Positions 18,311-28,091 of a stretch of DNA of 64,000 nt are shown one piece after another. The stretch is from Alkalibacterium sp. MB6 (GTDB lineage: Bacteria; Bacillota; Bacilli; Lactobacillales; Carnobacteriaceae_A). How positions within the stretch are numbered: position 1 is the stretch's first letter; the number at the start of each line of letters is the position of its first letter. Both the position numbers and the translations under genes were made by a program. The stretch is taken from positions 1 through 64,000 of the forward strand of contig NZ_PREX01000002.1 in assembly GCF_009935905.1 (NCBI RefSeq). Direction: 5' to 3'. Below the pieces are notes generated by a model. The model had not been told where the DNA came from. It saw nothing but the letters and a program-made list of their open reading frames with translations, and did not search any database.

Positions 18311-19588
18311 TTAATACTTTCTAGCTCTTGCTGTTTTTTTACTGTATAGGCGAGGAATACGCACTAAACCATAACCGCCACCATTAACGAAAACATAAGG
18401 CATATCTGCTTTACCCCAACGATCGTAACCGAAATAACTGAATGAGTGAAATGACGGTATCCCTAGTACGCTCGCATAAACTTCCCACGTTTGACCGCCA
18501 TCTTGAGAGCGAACAATTGCACTTCTTTTTGTATCTTCTTGCCATTCATTGTGACATGTTCCCCATAATTCACCATCTTCAAAAGACACCATCGAATACA
18601 TTTGCATATTAAATTTAGTTGGGACTTTATATAACTTTTCAAGTGTTACGTCATCTGTTGTTTTATAAAGGTGGTTTAGACCTGGTGCTAAATCATCACA
18701 GCAGAAAACAGCGTGTTTGTGGCTAGTTAAACCTGTGAACCCTGTTTGTACGCCTTGTTCCCCGACTAGAGTCCATGTTTCTGCTTGATCGTCACTGTAA
18801 TACATTTCTTTTATACTATCGCCTGTGGTGACATATAAACGATTAGTGTATTTGTCAACAAAAACAACATGAAAATGCTTGTTAGTCTTGTCTACAAAGT
18901 AATCAATACGCTCCCATGTTTCACCGTCGTCTGTTGTTTTCCATAAATATGTTACCGATATCCAGTTTCCCTGCGCATCTTTTACGTTTCCGTATTGTCC
19001 TGCATAAAAATTCCCACCATAATCTTCTGCAAAACTCCAATTGTATAGTTCCACGCCTTGATGTGTGAAAGTCAAAGAATCCGTCCATGTTACACCTTCA
19101 TCTGTTGACCTATACAATTTACTATCTGCTGTGGAAGATACAACCATTGTTCCTTTTCTCGTTTTGAAAAAGGCTTGAATTTGCACCCCGAAATCTTTAA
19201 TTAAATTCCAAGTAGTTCCGAAATCGTCACTATATACCAACCTACTGGCAACACCTCCAGCACGAGTACCATAAATTCGATTTCCATCAAAAAACAACCA
19301 GTTAGGTATATTAGCAGTAGGCGACCAGTTGATTGCTTCCATTAATACTCTTTCTTTCGTTGTGCTGTAATCTACCTCAACTCCATTAACAACAAGTGCT
19401 GCTGTTACATAATAAAGAGTGTTTATTGTCAACCCAGTTACATCAAATTGTTGATTACTACTTTCAATAGCAACAGTTCCTAAACTATTTTTATCAGTGG
19501 AAACGTAAATTCGCAATGTTTGGTTTGAAATTTCATTTATTATGGTTAGCGTACTATTACTAGAAACCGTTATATGAGGATAAATCAT
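18311..19588 (-). CDS. Asp-box beta-propeller tail protein (sialidase-fold like)
   Basis: 425 residues. An N-terminal segment (about 1-95) looks like a fibronectin-III-type module; then five or more Asp-box motifs follow: YSDDFGTTW, YRSTDEGVTW, WKTTDDGETW, YYSDDQAETW, VRSQDGGQTW. This is the six-bladed sialidase/BNR propeller pattern, but I see no clear arginine triad, so a carbohydrate-binding or host-receptor role is more likely than sialidase activity. It is the last gene of the tail-fibre cluster. Confident about fold, less about role. Confidence 0.8.
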   Translation of the reverse strand: MIYPHITVSSNSTLTIINEISNQTLRIYVSTDKNSLGTVAIESSNQQFDVTGLTINTLYYVTAALVVNGVEVDYSTTKERVLMEAINWSPTANIPNWLFFDGNRIYGTRAGGVASRLVYSDDFGTTWNLIKDFGVQIQAFFKTRKGTMVVSSTADSKLYRSTDEGVTWTDSLTFTHQGVELYNWSFAEDYGGNFYAGQYGNVKDAQGNWISVTYLWKTTDDGETWERIDYFVDKTNKHFHVVFVDKYTNRLYVTTGDSIKEMYYSDDQAETWTLVGEQGVQTGFTGLTSHKHAVFCCDDLAPGLNHLYKTTDDVTLEKLYKVPTKFNMQMYSMVSFEDGELWGTCHNEWQEDTKRSAIVRSQDGGQTWEVYASVLGIPSFHSFSYFGYDRWGKADMPYVFVNGGGYGLVRIPRLYSKKTARARKY

Positions 19589-19590
19589 TA

Positions 19591-20613
19591 TTACACCTCC
19601 AATGTTTCGCCAATTACTACACCGCGAATTGTTGAACTGTCTGATGTCGAAAGAACCAACTTAACTGACTTACCCTCGGTAATTTTAGCGTTTATATCAA
19701 TCACTTGTGACCCATGCGCATAACCATGAGCAATTGAAGTAGTTCCGTCCAATAAATCCCATTGAATAACAGAGCTAGATACACTCGCACTAACAATTAT
19801 TTTTTTAATTACATGATAACGTGCTATTTCTGCTACTCTTGTTGTCTCTACTGTGTTTGCACCTTGTAATTTTAGTGTCCAGTTGTCGTGTCTTTGTACC
19901 ACGTTGAGGGAATCCTTTTGACTGTCATAAGCATGAGGACTTGCATCAATTACACGCAACACACCTTGTCCGTTACTGTCTTTTTCTGCACCTAGCGTAA
20001 TCTTTGTGCCTACCTTCCCGTACTCATCTACTTGTAAGGTGTTTTGCACTTGATTGGTTACTTGCACTGGCATTGGGTGAGTTGTACTCACTGGATGTGT
20101 ATCGTTAGCAAATAAACGTGTGTAACTTGCCCCACTAAGTGCATCTCCACGTTGTCTGAACTCGCCATTTTGAGCATGCATAATATTGTTATCTTTTGCT
20201 AACTCCGTCGTTATTACAATGTCCGCATTAATTGTAATTGGCTCAGTACCGTCATTCGTAAAGAAAATGCTCATCCTAGAGGAACGTTTAGAAGCTCTCA
20301 TGGTTACAGCTCTTTGTTGTCGTTCGTAATTATCAGTCGTACCGTAATCAGTACCTAATTCATCGCTATGTTGTGCTAATAATCGGCACTTGTTAGGAAC
20401 AGATTGACTAACACTGACTTGCACTGTATTATATACACTGTTTTCTTCTAACCCATATAAACCTACTCGGACACCCGCACCGACTGTTGCATTACGCACT
20501 TTATGCACAATAGTTTGCTTGTCGACTTTTACTGCCCCCGAATTGTTGACAGATACTCCTTTGGCTTTTCCTCCATCGTCTTTCCCTAACATTCTTAATC
20601 CAACATCACTCAT
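19591..20613 (-). CDS. Baseplate/tail-fibre protein, unknown
   Basis: 340 residues from ATG 20613 (GGGAGTG upstream). Beta-rich, low in cysteine, with no recognised family. Its ATG shares a base with the preceding stop (TAATG), tying it to the tail-tip operon; position suggests an accessory receptor-binding or baseplate component. Confidence 0.65.
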   Translation of the reverse strand: MSDVGLRMLGKDDGGKAKGVSVNNSGAVKVDKQTIVHKVRNATVGAGVRVGLYGLEENSVYNTVQVSVSQSVPNKCRLLAQHSDELGTDYGTTDNYERQQRAVTMRASKRSSRMSIFFTNDGTEPITINADIVITTELAKDNNIMHAQNGEFRQRGDALSGASYTRLFANDTHPVSTTHPMPVQVTNQVQNTLQVDEYGKVGTKITLGAEKDSNGQGVLRVIDASPHAYDSQKDSLNVVQRHDNWTLKLQGANTVETTRVAEIARYHVIKKIIVSASVSSSVIQWDLLDGTTSIAHGYAHGSQVIDINAKITEGKSVKLVLSTSDSSTIRGVVIGETLEV

Positions 20614-21137
20614 TACCAAACACTCCCTTCAACAACGAACATAGCTTGTAGTTGTGGTGCTAATTTTTCGATGGTTACACTCTCATTAGCAGGAAGACTG
20701 TTTACTGAGGTTGTTCCAGCCATCGCTTGAATTACTTCTTCTTTTAAATTACTTAAACCTAAACGATCTGCATCGGTTGTATTCCGCAAATCCGAACTAA
20801 CAATTTGCCCTTTCGTCGCCTTCTTGTCCAACTGTCGGTTAGTGTTGTTTTCAAAATCATCAATCCTAACTTTTAAAGTAGGGTGCGATTGGCCTTTTGA
20901 ATCGACTCTAGCTTGTGCGGCTTCAACCGATGAGTCTCCATCGATAACAACCTGATTAAACTGTTCCTGAACGCTATCTGATTTGTTTTCTGCCGTTTGC
21001 GCGATTGATTTAGCTTCATCAGATGTTTTTATTGCATTTTCTGACTTATTCTCTGCTCGTTCTGATTGTTCAATACTTTTATTAAGTTTAACTCTACCTG
21101 TGTTGAGCGAGTCGGATCCTTGAATTAAATCTGCCAT
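20613..21137 (-). CDS. Coiled-coil baseplate-associated protein
   Basis: 174 residues, largely a Lys/Glu/Ala/Ser-rich coiled coil (about 15-60, ENKSENA and ENKSDSV repeats) followed by a region resembling N-terminal segments of phage baseplate upper proteins. Probably a trimeric linker between tail tip and receptor-binding proteins; inference from context. Confidence 0.6.
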   Translation of the reverse strand: MADLIQGSDSLNTGRVKLNKSIEQSERAENKSENAIKTSDEAKSIAQTAENKSDSVQEQFNQVVIDGDSSVEAAQARVDSKGQSHPTLKVRIDDFENNTNRQLDKKATKGQIVSSDLRNTTDADRLGLSNLKEEVIQAMAGTTSVNSLPANESVTIEKLAPQLQAMFVVEGSVW

Positions 21138-21331
21138 TAGCTATCCACCTCTTCTGCGCTTACTGGTTTTATACTTTTGATATCTATTTTTGAGTAGATG
21201 TTATTTCCTAAAACGATGACATGCTCATTAGTATTGTCGTTTAAATCCGAGGCAACAACTTGAGCATCATAGTCTTCAATCTCTACTCTGTCTTGGTCAC
21301 CGCTATGAGTGATGATATTCAATGTAATCAT
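21137..21331 (-). CDS. Small tail-region protein
   Basis: 64 residues, acidic, start and stop each overlapping neighbours as TAATG. Not recognised. Such small ORFs between tail-tip protein and fibre genes are common in Firmicutes siphophages. Confidence 0.6.
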   Translation of the reverse strand: MITLNIITHSGDQDRVEIEDYDAQVVASDLNDNTNEHVIVLGNNIYSKIDIKSIKPVSAEEVDS

Positions 21332-23331
21332 TAATAATTACCTCCTAATTGACTTCTGATAAAGACCCTCAATATTAAGTCTGCTTCGATTCGTGCAAGC
21401 CCATCTGGCTTAATTTCGACCGTGTGATTTCCACGAGTAATCTTTCCATTGTTATCCTTTTGCATATACTGGACTATATCTAGACGATTGGCACTCAAAG
21501 CGCTATGAGGAACGATATTTCCGTCTACTTTTATTTCTATGTTTCTTGGCAGGGTTGTTAGCTCTGTTATTTTATGTTCAACATCATGCGTATGATCAGG
21601 CAACGTTATACTGTGGGTATGCGCCGGAATCGTAACATCGTGACTATGAGCAGGCACTGTAAAATCATGTGCGTGTGATGGTACATCAACACTGTGCGTA
21701 TGGTTTGGTGTACTGAAGCCGTGTGTATGGTTTGGTGTTTCAAAACCGTGTGTATGACTAGATACGGATACACTGTGTGCGTGAGCCGTATGATCACCAT
21801 AAATAGTATGATAGTGAGCACGGTCTGCTCCACCTTCGGCCATACTTGTAATTACATCATGTCCATAAGCAGTATTAGTAGATGAGGATGTTGAAATGCT
21901 TCCGCCACCTGCTGTTGACCTACTAGTTCCACCACCACTAGCTGTAGAAGTGCTTGTACCACCTCCGCTTGAGCTGGTTTGAGTACTTCCTCCACCAGCT
22001 GAAGTAGAACGTGAGACACTGCCTCCGCTTGTCGTTGAGCGTGTTGTTTCTCCGCCAGATGATGTGGATTCGACGATTGCCCCGCCACCTTTGGTAGACT
22101 GAGAATACGCTCTAAAAGACTTTGTTCTAAAGGTCAATTCGCAAGTATTGATGTTGACTACATCGCTATCCAAGTAAAAAGGAATAACGGCCGGGACATC
22201 AGAATCAGCGTTATCCTGGTAACTATAAGTCATAATGTTAGTAGCTCCGTTAGAATAAAGCTCATTAATTTGCTGTTTCCTCTCGACATCAGCAGCTGAA
22301 TCTCCTAAATCTCGTTTAAGATTACCTAGTTCAAGCATGGCTTCACTCGGGTCAGCTTTAATGTCCGGTCTTTTTTCAGATAAGATAGTCAAATCAACAG
22401 TGGGATAGTCATCCAAGAGCAACCTAACGACTTTGCCCTCTTTCAATCTATCCATTTCTACACCAGTTTTAACTGATAAATCTGCAGCACTAATCTCCAA
22501 ATTAATTATGGGCTCGGACCATAGTTCTAACATCCGTTCGGCTGTTGCTTTAAGAGAAAATGCATCTGTAAAGCGTTGGTCAGGCCAAGTCAATTCGTAG
22601 AGTCCGTGTTTTTGGATACTGGACAAATTCTCAACGTAAGGCACACCGTTATTCACATCTCTTATGTCTAATTGATTCACACCTTCACCTGCTCCTAATG
22701 GATATACTCGATTCCATAAAGACATCGGATTCTCTTCAATTTCCAATCCTTTCAGGTTATGACCTTCTGCAATTCGAGCAGTAGGTTCTGTTTCTGTTTT
22801 TACCAAATTCAATGTCCATGGATAAGTCTTTGTGTCCCAGGTCCATCGGTAATGCTCATCAAAAGGTCTCGGCACACTAAAAAGAGCACTAAGCAGATTC
22901 TCGTTTTCCCATGAATAATGGAAATAACGAGTAAATTCTACTGTGCCCAGTTTCCAATGCTTAGTATGTTGTTGTTCAAGTAACCATTCAATAACGGCTC
23001 TCGTCGTATAATTGCTCATCTGATGATATTTAAAGAGCGTGCTACCGATAAGACCGCCCAGAACGTGTTGACATTCATAAGTTACAGTATTTTGATTTTC
23101 ATTCTTTCTTGTCCGTTTGGGTAAAACTCTGAATAATCCAATATATTCGTCTGTTTCGTCATCTTCTATTTCAACATATTGAAGTAGTTTCACTTTATCA
23201 TTTTTAGGATCATTTAAAGGTAACGAAAATTGAGCTGACCATATTTCGTTTTCTCTTTTTTCGTACCCTACACCAAAAGCATTTTCTAATACTGCCGTCT
23301 TGTTCCGTTGCAAGTCCATTGTTATTATCAA
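21331..23331 (-). CDS. Tail-tip/prophage tail endopeptidase-like protein with HxH repeats
   Basis: 666 residues. The N-terminal ~340 residues match phage tail-associated (Gp44/prophage endopeptidase tail) proteins that form the tail tip. Then comes a Ser/Gly-rich low-complexity stretch of about 10-residue repeats (SxGGxxxxST, about 410-490), then eight exact 9-residue repeats beginning HxH (517-586), then a beta-rich C-terminus. The HxH repeats likely form a trimeric metal-stabilised shaft. Only 13 bases after the distal tail gene. Confidence 0.82.
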   Translation of the reverse strand: MIITMDLQRNKTAVLENAFGVGYEKRENEIWSAQFSLPLNDPKNDKVKLLQYVEIEDDETDEYIGLFRVLPKRTRKNENQNTVTYECQHVLGGLIGSTLFKYHQMSNYTTRAVIEWLLEQQHTKHWKLGTVEFTRYFHYSWENENLLSALFSVPRPFDEHYRWTWDTKTYPWTLNLVKTETEPTARIAEGHNLKGLEIEENPMSLWNRVYPLGAGEGVNQLDIRDVNNGVPYVENLSSIQKHGLYELTWPDQRFTDAFSLKATAERMLELWSEPIINLEISAADLSVKTGVEMDRLKEGKVVRLLLDDYPTVDLTILSEKRPDIKADPSEAMLELGNLKRDLGDSAADVERKQQINELYSNGATNIMTYSYQDNADSDVPAVIPFYLDSDVVNINTCELTFRTKSFRAYSQSTKGGGAIVESTSSGGETTRSTTSGGSVSRSTSAGGGSTQTSSSGGGTSTSTASGGGTSRSTAGGGSISTSSSTNTAYGHDVITSMAEGGADRAHYHTIYGDHTAHAHSVSVSSHTHGFETPNHTHGFSTPNHTHSVDVPSHAHDFTVPAHSHDVTIPAHTHSITLPDHTHDVEHKITELTTLPRNIEIKVDGNIVPHSALSANRLDIVQYMQKDNNGKITRGNHTVEIKPDGLARIEADLILRVFIRSQLGGNY
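21574..21783 (-). repeat. Eight 9-residue HxH coding repeats
   Basis: Residues 517-586 of the tail-tip protein: HAH, HTH, HTH, HTH, HAH, HSH, HTH, HTH, each nine residues apart, often followed by a hydrophobic residue and Pro. At DNA level this is a diverged 27-bp tandem repeat. Confidence 0.9.
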
Positions 23332-23344
23332 GCAAGCACCCCCT

Positions 23345-24136
23345 TTATTTGTACCTATCTCTTACTCTAATGTTTAAATTAAAATTCATATTTGAGCCGG
23401 TAACCGTAACTTTATTAGCTCCTTTACTTAGCTTGAATTTATGTGCATCCACAAATACCTCTTGACCGTTTCTCCAAGCGTTAAAGCGTTCAATTTGCCA
23501 AGTCGTATTGCTAAAGTTAGGCAATTCAACTGATTGACCATTAGTAGTTAATTTTAGGTTATTCGCTGTTCCGGTTATCTCTATAACTGGATATATCGAT
23601 AATCCATCCAAGAATATATCAAGTGTTTGATTGCTGGTTACTTGAATTTGACCTGTAGAACCTTCGTGTCCAAGTAAATAACTTGAAGTAAAATCAATAA
23701 TCTCACTCCCCCACAGAATCTCTTCCGCTTCGATTTCAGCATACTTATTCGGGTCATAACAGACGAAATCCAGCGTTAAATTCGATAGAAACAAACGCCT
23801 GTCAGATATGATAGGAGAAGCCACATAACCCATGACGTATTTGCCTTGCCAGTGGTCTAGTTTGATTTTCACTTCTTTCCGATGACCGTCTTCGTCATAT
23901 AACAAGTCAGCTAAACGATCCAACTTCTCATTGATGTCAACGTGGTTTCTGTTGGTCAGTTTAAACGGAACTGATAACTGTCTTACGTCAATTTCTTCTT
24001 TAATAAACCTGACTCCAGGACGCCCCGGAATCTTTTGTACTACTTCTGAAAAGCCAATAGTGGAAGGGTCTGTGTAGTCCATGACTGCTCTTAATCCAAA
24101 ATCTTCTAAACGGTAATTATCATCTATAGTAATCAT
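23345..24136 (-). CDS. Distal tail protein (Dit-like)
   Basis: 263 residues matching the sipho_tail/Dit family: N-terminal ring domain (to about 140) and C-terminal galectin-like beta domain ending NLNIRVRDRYK. It connects tail tube to tip. Overlaps the tape-measure stop as ATGA and lies between tape measure and tail tip, the expected position. Confidence 0.82.
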   Translation of the reverse strand: MITIDDNYRLEDFGLRAVMDYTDPSTIGFSEVVQKIPGRPGVRFIKEEIDVRQLSVPFKLTNRNHVDINEKLDRLADLLYDEDGHRKEVKIKLDHWQGKYVMGYVASPIISDRRLFLSNLTLDFVCYDPNKYAEIEAEEILWGSEIIDFTSSYLLGHEGSTGQIQVTSNQTLDIFLDGLSIYPVIEITGTANNLKLTTNGQSVELPNFSNTTWQIERFNAWRNGQEVFVDAHKFKLSKGANKVTVTGSNMNFNLNIRVRDRYK

Positions 24137-27100
24137 GGATAAGCAACCCCTTTTCTCAACTTAGCGGATTTGTTTAAGCGTTCGAGTTCTTTGCTCATCT
24201 TTGGTGCTAAAACTCCTACGACGGTTCCATCATCCATAACCATTTGCACATTACTTAAAGCTTCAACGATCCCGGAGTTGTCAGCATTTGATTGATTATA
24301 GTGAGTACTGTTATTGACTACGCTGGAAGTTTGGCTATTTATACCCATTCTTCCGGATCCTAAAGCAAGTTCGGGAGTAGTCATCTTCATCATGTTTCCA
24401 GTCATGTTGTTAACTGCATCGTAGACAACTTGAGCTTTGTCATCGATACCGGCAGCTAGACCTTCTGGAATCCAACGTCCTACGTCGTCTTTCATAACTC
24501 TTGAAGGCGATTGTATACGCAGAGCTCTTTGCATCGTTGTAGCCACGTTTGCAGCTATATTATTAGCTGTTGCCATTACTCTGGCTCTACCAGCGTTCAT
24601 CCCATCATTCAAACCTATCATTGAATTCAAACCAATTGATCTAAAACGAGCGGGAGTAACACTAAAAGGAGCGACTATCTCTGTAGATGTAGTTCGCATT
24701 AGACTAACCGCCTTTTTAGAACCTGCATCGAAGCGCTTATGCATCTCATCGACTGAACGACCTGCAAGTAATATCATTCTTTCCATATTCTTTTCGAATA
24801 GCTGAATAATAGTAGGGGCGCCGTCTTCGATACCGATTCTCATTCCCTCTGTTACATTCAACCCAAACTCTTTAAATACCGTAGAAGGGCTATTGATTCC
24901 TAACGATTTTTTAGCAGCATTTTTTACATCTTCGCCCATTCCTTCAGATGCTTTTTCTGCTTCTATTGCGCTTTGATCAATACCATCAGCTAAACCTTCA
25001 GCTACGTTTCCGCCAATACTTTCAAAGTCGGCGTTCTTTATTTCTTTTGACAAAGCTTGTTCAGTACTGAATACAAGGTGTCCTACTTTGTTTAAAACAT
25101 CAGTGTTCTCAATACCCAAAGATGTACTTAAAGCATCAGTAGCTACTTGTCCACCTTCAGCAAAAGCTGTGCTTAATCGTTCTAGCTCTTCGTCAGATGC
25201 ATTAACCAACGCATTAACATGGCCAGCGGATGTGGGTCCTGCTTCTCTCAGTTGCTCGAGCAACCCTTCATTTATTCCACGTTCGGCTAATTTCGCAATA
25301 TTCTCTGCCCAAGCGCCTATGATGCGTTGGTTTTCTTCCAAGTTTTTAGCCATTTCACTAGCAGTAATTTCAGATTCCTCATTGATAGTATCAAACATAT
25401 CAGTAGCTGCAGTTTTATAGGATTCCCAAGAAGATTTCATCGACTCCACTGCTGCTTGTTGAGCTTCAGACAAATCAGAGAATAGTAATGTTTGACGTCC
25501 TACGCTGTCTTCTGTTGCAGCAGCGATGTTTTCCATGGCCACAGTCAATTGTTCTTCAGTCGATTCATATTCACTTCTGAGAGTCTGTTGTCTTTCTTCA
25601 AGTCCCGCTTGAGATTCGTTTAGCTGATCAACTGCTTCGCTGTGCTCTTTTCCTTTGACCGTACCTTCATCTAGCTTTTGGTTCCACTCTTCACGCAATT
25701 GATTCGTTTCAGCTAATTGTTGTTCAACCTCTGATTGTTCTTTTGCTATTTCCAGCAATCTTTCTTGAGCAGCCGTTCCGGCTTCTTGTTCTTTCATTAA
25801 TTCTAATCGTTTAGCAATTTGTTCAGACGACAAGCTCATCATGTCTGCTTCTTCGTCATATGACAGGTTCAAATCTGTTATTTGACCGTTTAGTTGCTCT
25901 ACGTATTCACTTAGTAGTTTTTTATCAGCAGCCGATTTATGTTCTTTATCAGATAGTTCAGTTATTCTGTCAGCTAAATCTCTATTTGCATCGGCGGTTG
26001 ATTCAATTCTTGAGACATTCTTTTCATATTGTTTAGATGAATCGTCCAGAGCATCATTCATTGAATTTGTTGCTTCCGCCATTTCCTCTGTTTCTGAAGC
26101 TAAACGTTCACCTTCTGCAGTTGATCGGTTCAACCATTTGACTAATGTAATAGCTCCTGCAGTAAGTAAAGCAATTCCTCCAACGACTAAACCTATAGGC
26201 CCGGTTAAAAATGTAATAGCTGCTTTCAATCCACCCAAAGCTTTCGTTTTAATTGCTATAGCCGCGGTTGAAATTTTCATATGTCCGGTTAGCACTGCTA
26301 ACGCTGTTTGACCAAGTGTGAGTGCGCCTGTATTGGCTACTTGAGCAGTAGTATCCGCTAAAGTTGCTTTTGTTTTAGCTGCTTGCGCTGCAATTTGACC
26401 TTTAGTTACTATAGTGAGTTCTTTTCCGGACATTGCTGCTTTGAATACTAAGCCAGCGTTAGCATCAATAATTGAATTCACTTTTTCAATTGCTCTTAAT
26501 GCCAAATATGCAGCCGCCAAACCACCGATGACAGGTGTCAATCTTTCAATGATTGGTATGGCATCTCTTACAACGTCAGCAAAAGCTTTCACAAACGGGG
26601 TTGATGCTGTAATAGCATTATTGATGACCTTAAAAGCAGCGTTAATGACATCTTTTATTAAGTCGAAGTTCTGTGCTATGTTGTTACCTGTTACTTCTTT
26701 CGACAGTTCATCAATAGCAGTGATTGCGCCAGCCACACCATTCGCCATAGCAGTACGAATGTTGGCCATTGAAGTATTGATACCTTCCGAACCAGTCATA
26801 GCCATGTCAGCAAATCCACCGACTTCATTGCTTAATTCAATGATTTTGTCGTTGAATTGGTCGAAAGTAACATCTCCTGCTTTCAAGGCCTCGTACAAAT
26901 CATTCTGAGCAGCTGCTCCGGCAAAGCCAAACGCTTCAGCGACATCATTCAAAGCTAGGCCCATTGTTTCTTGCAATGTTCTCCAGGATTGTAAGTCAAC
27001 TTCGCCTTTTCCTAACATTTGAAGGTATTGGTCTAGTCCTCTAGAGGCGTCCGCTGAGCTTGAACCTGAAGCAAGGAATGCGTTATTCAAAGCTAACGTG

Positions 27101-27510
27101 GTATCTACTGCACCATCTAAATCCTTGGTCATGACGGCTATTCCTCGTGCAGTTGAAACGACATCTTGGAGTGGAGTAGGTAGACCCATAATGCCATCTC
27201 GCAAGTTATTTATAGCTTGATTGGAATCTTCAGTACTAAAGCCAATCTGTTCCATAACTCTAGGGAACTGATTCATAGTATCGAAACGTTTAATAGCGGT
27301 ATCCATGGAAGCAGACAGTGCGCTAAAAGCAGCGGAACCTAGCTTAACTAATCCTAAAGAGACAACAATATCTTTAATGCCTCTTTCCGTCTTCTTAGCG
27401 CCTTTACCGGCTGATTCAGCACTACTTTCTAACCCCCTAAGGGAATCTGCTGCAACATCAACTTCTTTTCCGTCAACATTTATATCTATACGAATTCTTC
27501 CGTCTGACAT
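24133..27510 (-). CDS. Tail tape measure protein
   Basis: 1125 residues, longest phage gene, setting tail length. N-terminal tape-measure domain (about 80-270), hydrophobic middle segments (about 310-460, including LTGPIGLVVGGIALLTAGAI), a long coiled coil (about 490-680), and C-terminal helical repeats (NSPSTVFKEFGLNVTEGM, QSPSRVMKDDVGRWIPEGL). About 170 nm if the usual 1.5 angstrom per residue rule holds, an estimate only. Start overlaps the Gp15 stop (TAATG). Confidence 0.93.
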   Translation of the reverse strand: MSDGRIRIDINVDGKEVDVAADSLRGLESSAESAGKGAKKTERGIKDIVVSLGLVKLGSAAFSALSASMDTAIKRFDTMNQFPRVMEQIGFSTEDSNQAINNLRDGIMGLPTPLQDVVSTARGIAVMTKDLDGAVDTTLALNNAFLASGSSSADASRGLDQYLQMLGKGEVDLQSWRTLQETMGLALNDVAEAFGFAGAAAQNDLYEALKAGDVTFDQFNDKIIELSNEVGGFADMAMTGSEGINTSMANIRTAMANGVAGAITAIDELSKEVTGNNIAQNFDLIKDVINAAFKVINNAITASTPFVKAFADVVRDAIPIIERLTPVIGGLAAAYLALRAIEKVNSIIDANAGLVFKAAMSGKELTIVTKGQIAAQAAKTKATLADTTAQVANTGALTLGQTALAVLTGHMKISTAAIAIKTKALGGLKAAITFLTGPIGLVVGGIALLTAGAITLVKWLNRSTAEGERLASETEEMAEATNSMNDALDDSSKQYEKNVSRIESTADANRDLADRITELSDKEHKSAADKKLLSEYVEQLNGQITDLNLSYDEEADMMSLSSEQIAKRLELMKEQEAGTAAQERLLEIAKEQSEVEQQLAETNQLREEWNQKLDEGTVKGKEHSEAVDQLNESQAGLEERQQTLRSEYESTEEQLTVAMENIAAATEDSVGRQTLLFSDLSEAQQAAVESMKSSWESYKTAATDMFDTINEESEITASEMAKNLEENQRIIGAWAENIAKLAERGINEGLLEQLREAGPTSAGHVNALVNASDEELERLSTAFAEGGQVATDALSTSLGIENTDVLNKVGHLVFSTEQALSKEIKNADFESIGGNVAEGLADGIDQSAIEAEKASEGMGEDVKNAAKKSLGINSPSTVFKEFGLNVTEGMRIGIEDGAPTIIQLFEKNMERMILLAGRSVDEMHKRFDAGSKKAVSLMRTTSTEIVAPFSVTPARFRSIGLNSMIGLNDGMNAGRARVMATANNIAANVATTMQRALRIQSPSRVMKDDVGRWIPEGLAAGIDDKAQVVYDAVNNMTGNMMKMTTPELALGSGRMGINSQTSSVVNNSTHYNQSNADNSGIVEALSNVQMVMDDGTVVGVLAPKMSKELERLNKSAKLRKGVAYP

Positions 27511-28082
27511 TAATCCACCTCCTCAAACTCAGCGTCGTCTTCTAAACTGTAAATATTCTGAAGCCGTTCCATATCGGCTCTATATTCTTTTGGATCGCCT
27601 TCTTTAGGTTCGTAACTTCTTATTTTTATGATTTGTTTCATGATTGTTTCTTCCGGCAGTCCGTTCAATAAGGCTTTGAATTCAAACCAGTGAAGTTTAT
27701 TCTGTTCTTCGAACAAATTAATTCTGTAAGCTTGCATAAAAGATGAATATATATATTCAGCATCCTTTGCTAAATCAATCATCTGGCCCTTATCTTGTGT
27801 CGGCATTGGATTACCTTCTAAGTCACGCTCGATGAACTCTTCTGTTTTAGGGTTAAAATACTCGTCATGAACGTCATTCCATACCTCGACGTAATCTTCT
27901 TCATCGATGACGTTTTCATCAAATAACAACGTAATAACCATTTCAGCTATTTCTATTGGGTATAGCTCATCTTTCAGTTTTAGTACATCAAAAACATCTA
28001 AAACATTATCAAATGATAGGTCTAGACTGACTTGTATTCCTTTATAGTCATACGTTTTTGGCAACAAATCGTTTAGGCGCAT
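27510..28082 (-). CDS. Gp15-family tail assembly protein
   Basis: 190 residues matching bacteriophage Gp15 (LPKTYDYKGIQVSLDLSFDNVL... pattern), thought to act with the preceding gene as tail assembly chaperone on the tape measure. I chose ATG 28082 with AGGTG upstream. The frame is the same as that of the preceding gene, and only the amber stop at 28092-28094 separates them. Confidence 0.82.
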   Translation of the reverse strand: MRLNDLLPKTYDYKGIQVSLDLSFDNVLDVFDVLKLKDELYPIEIAEMVITLLFDENVIDEEDYVEVWNDVHDEYFNPKTEEFIERDLEGNPMPTQDKGQMIDLAKDAEYIYSSFMQAYRINLFEEQNKLHWFEFKALLNGLPEETIMKQIIKIRSYEPKEGDPKEYRADMERLQNIYSLEDDAEFEEVD

Positions 28083-28091
28083 AAGTGGCAC

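Noticed and set aside
21870-22085. Repeated GGAGGTGG-like DNA resembling an array
   Set aside because: It encodes Ser/Gly repeats of the tail-tip protein, diverges at wobble positions, and lacks CRISPR spacer structure.
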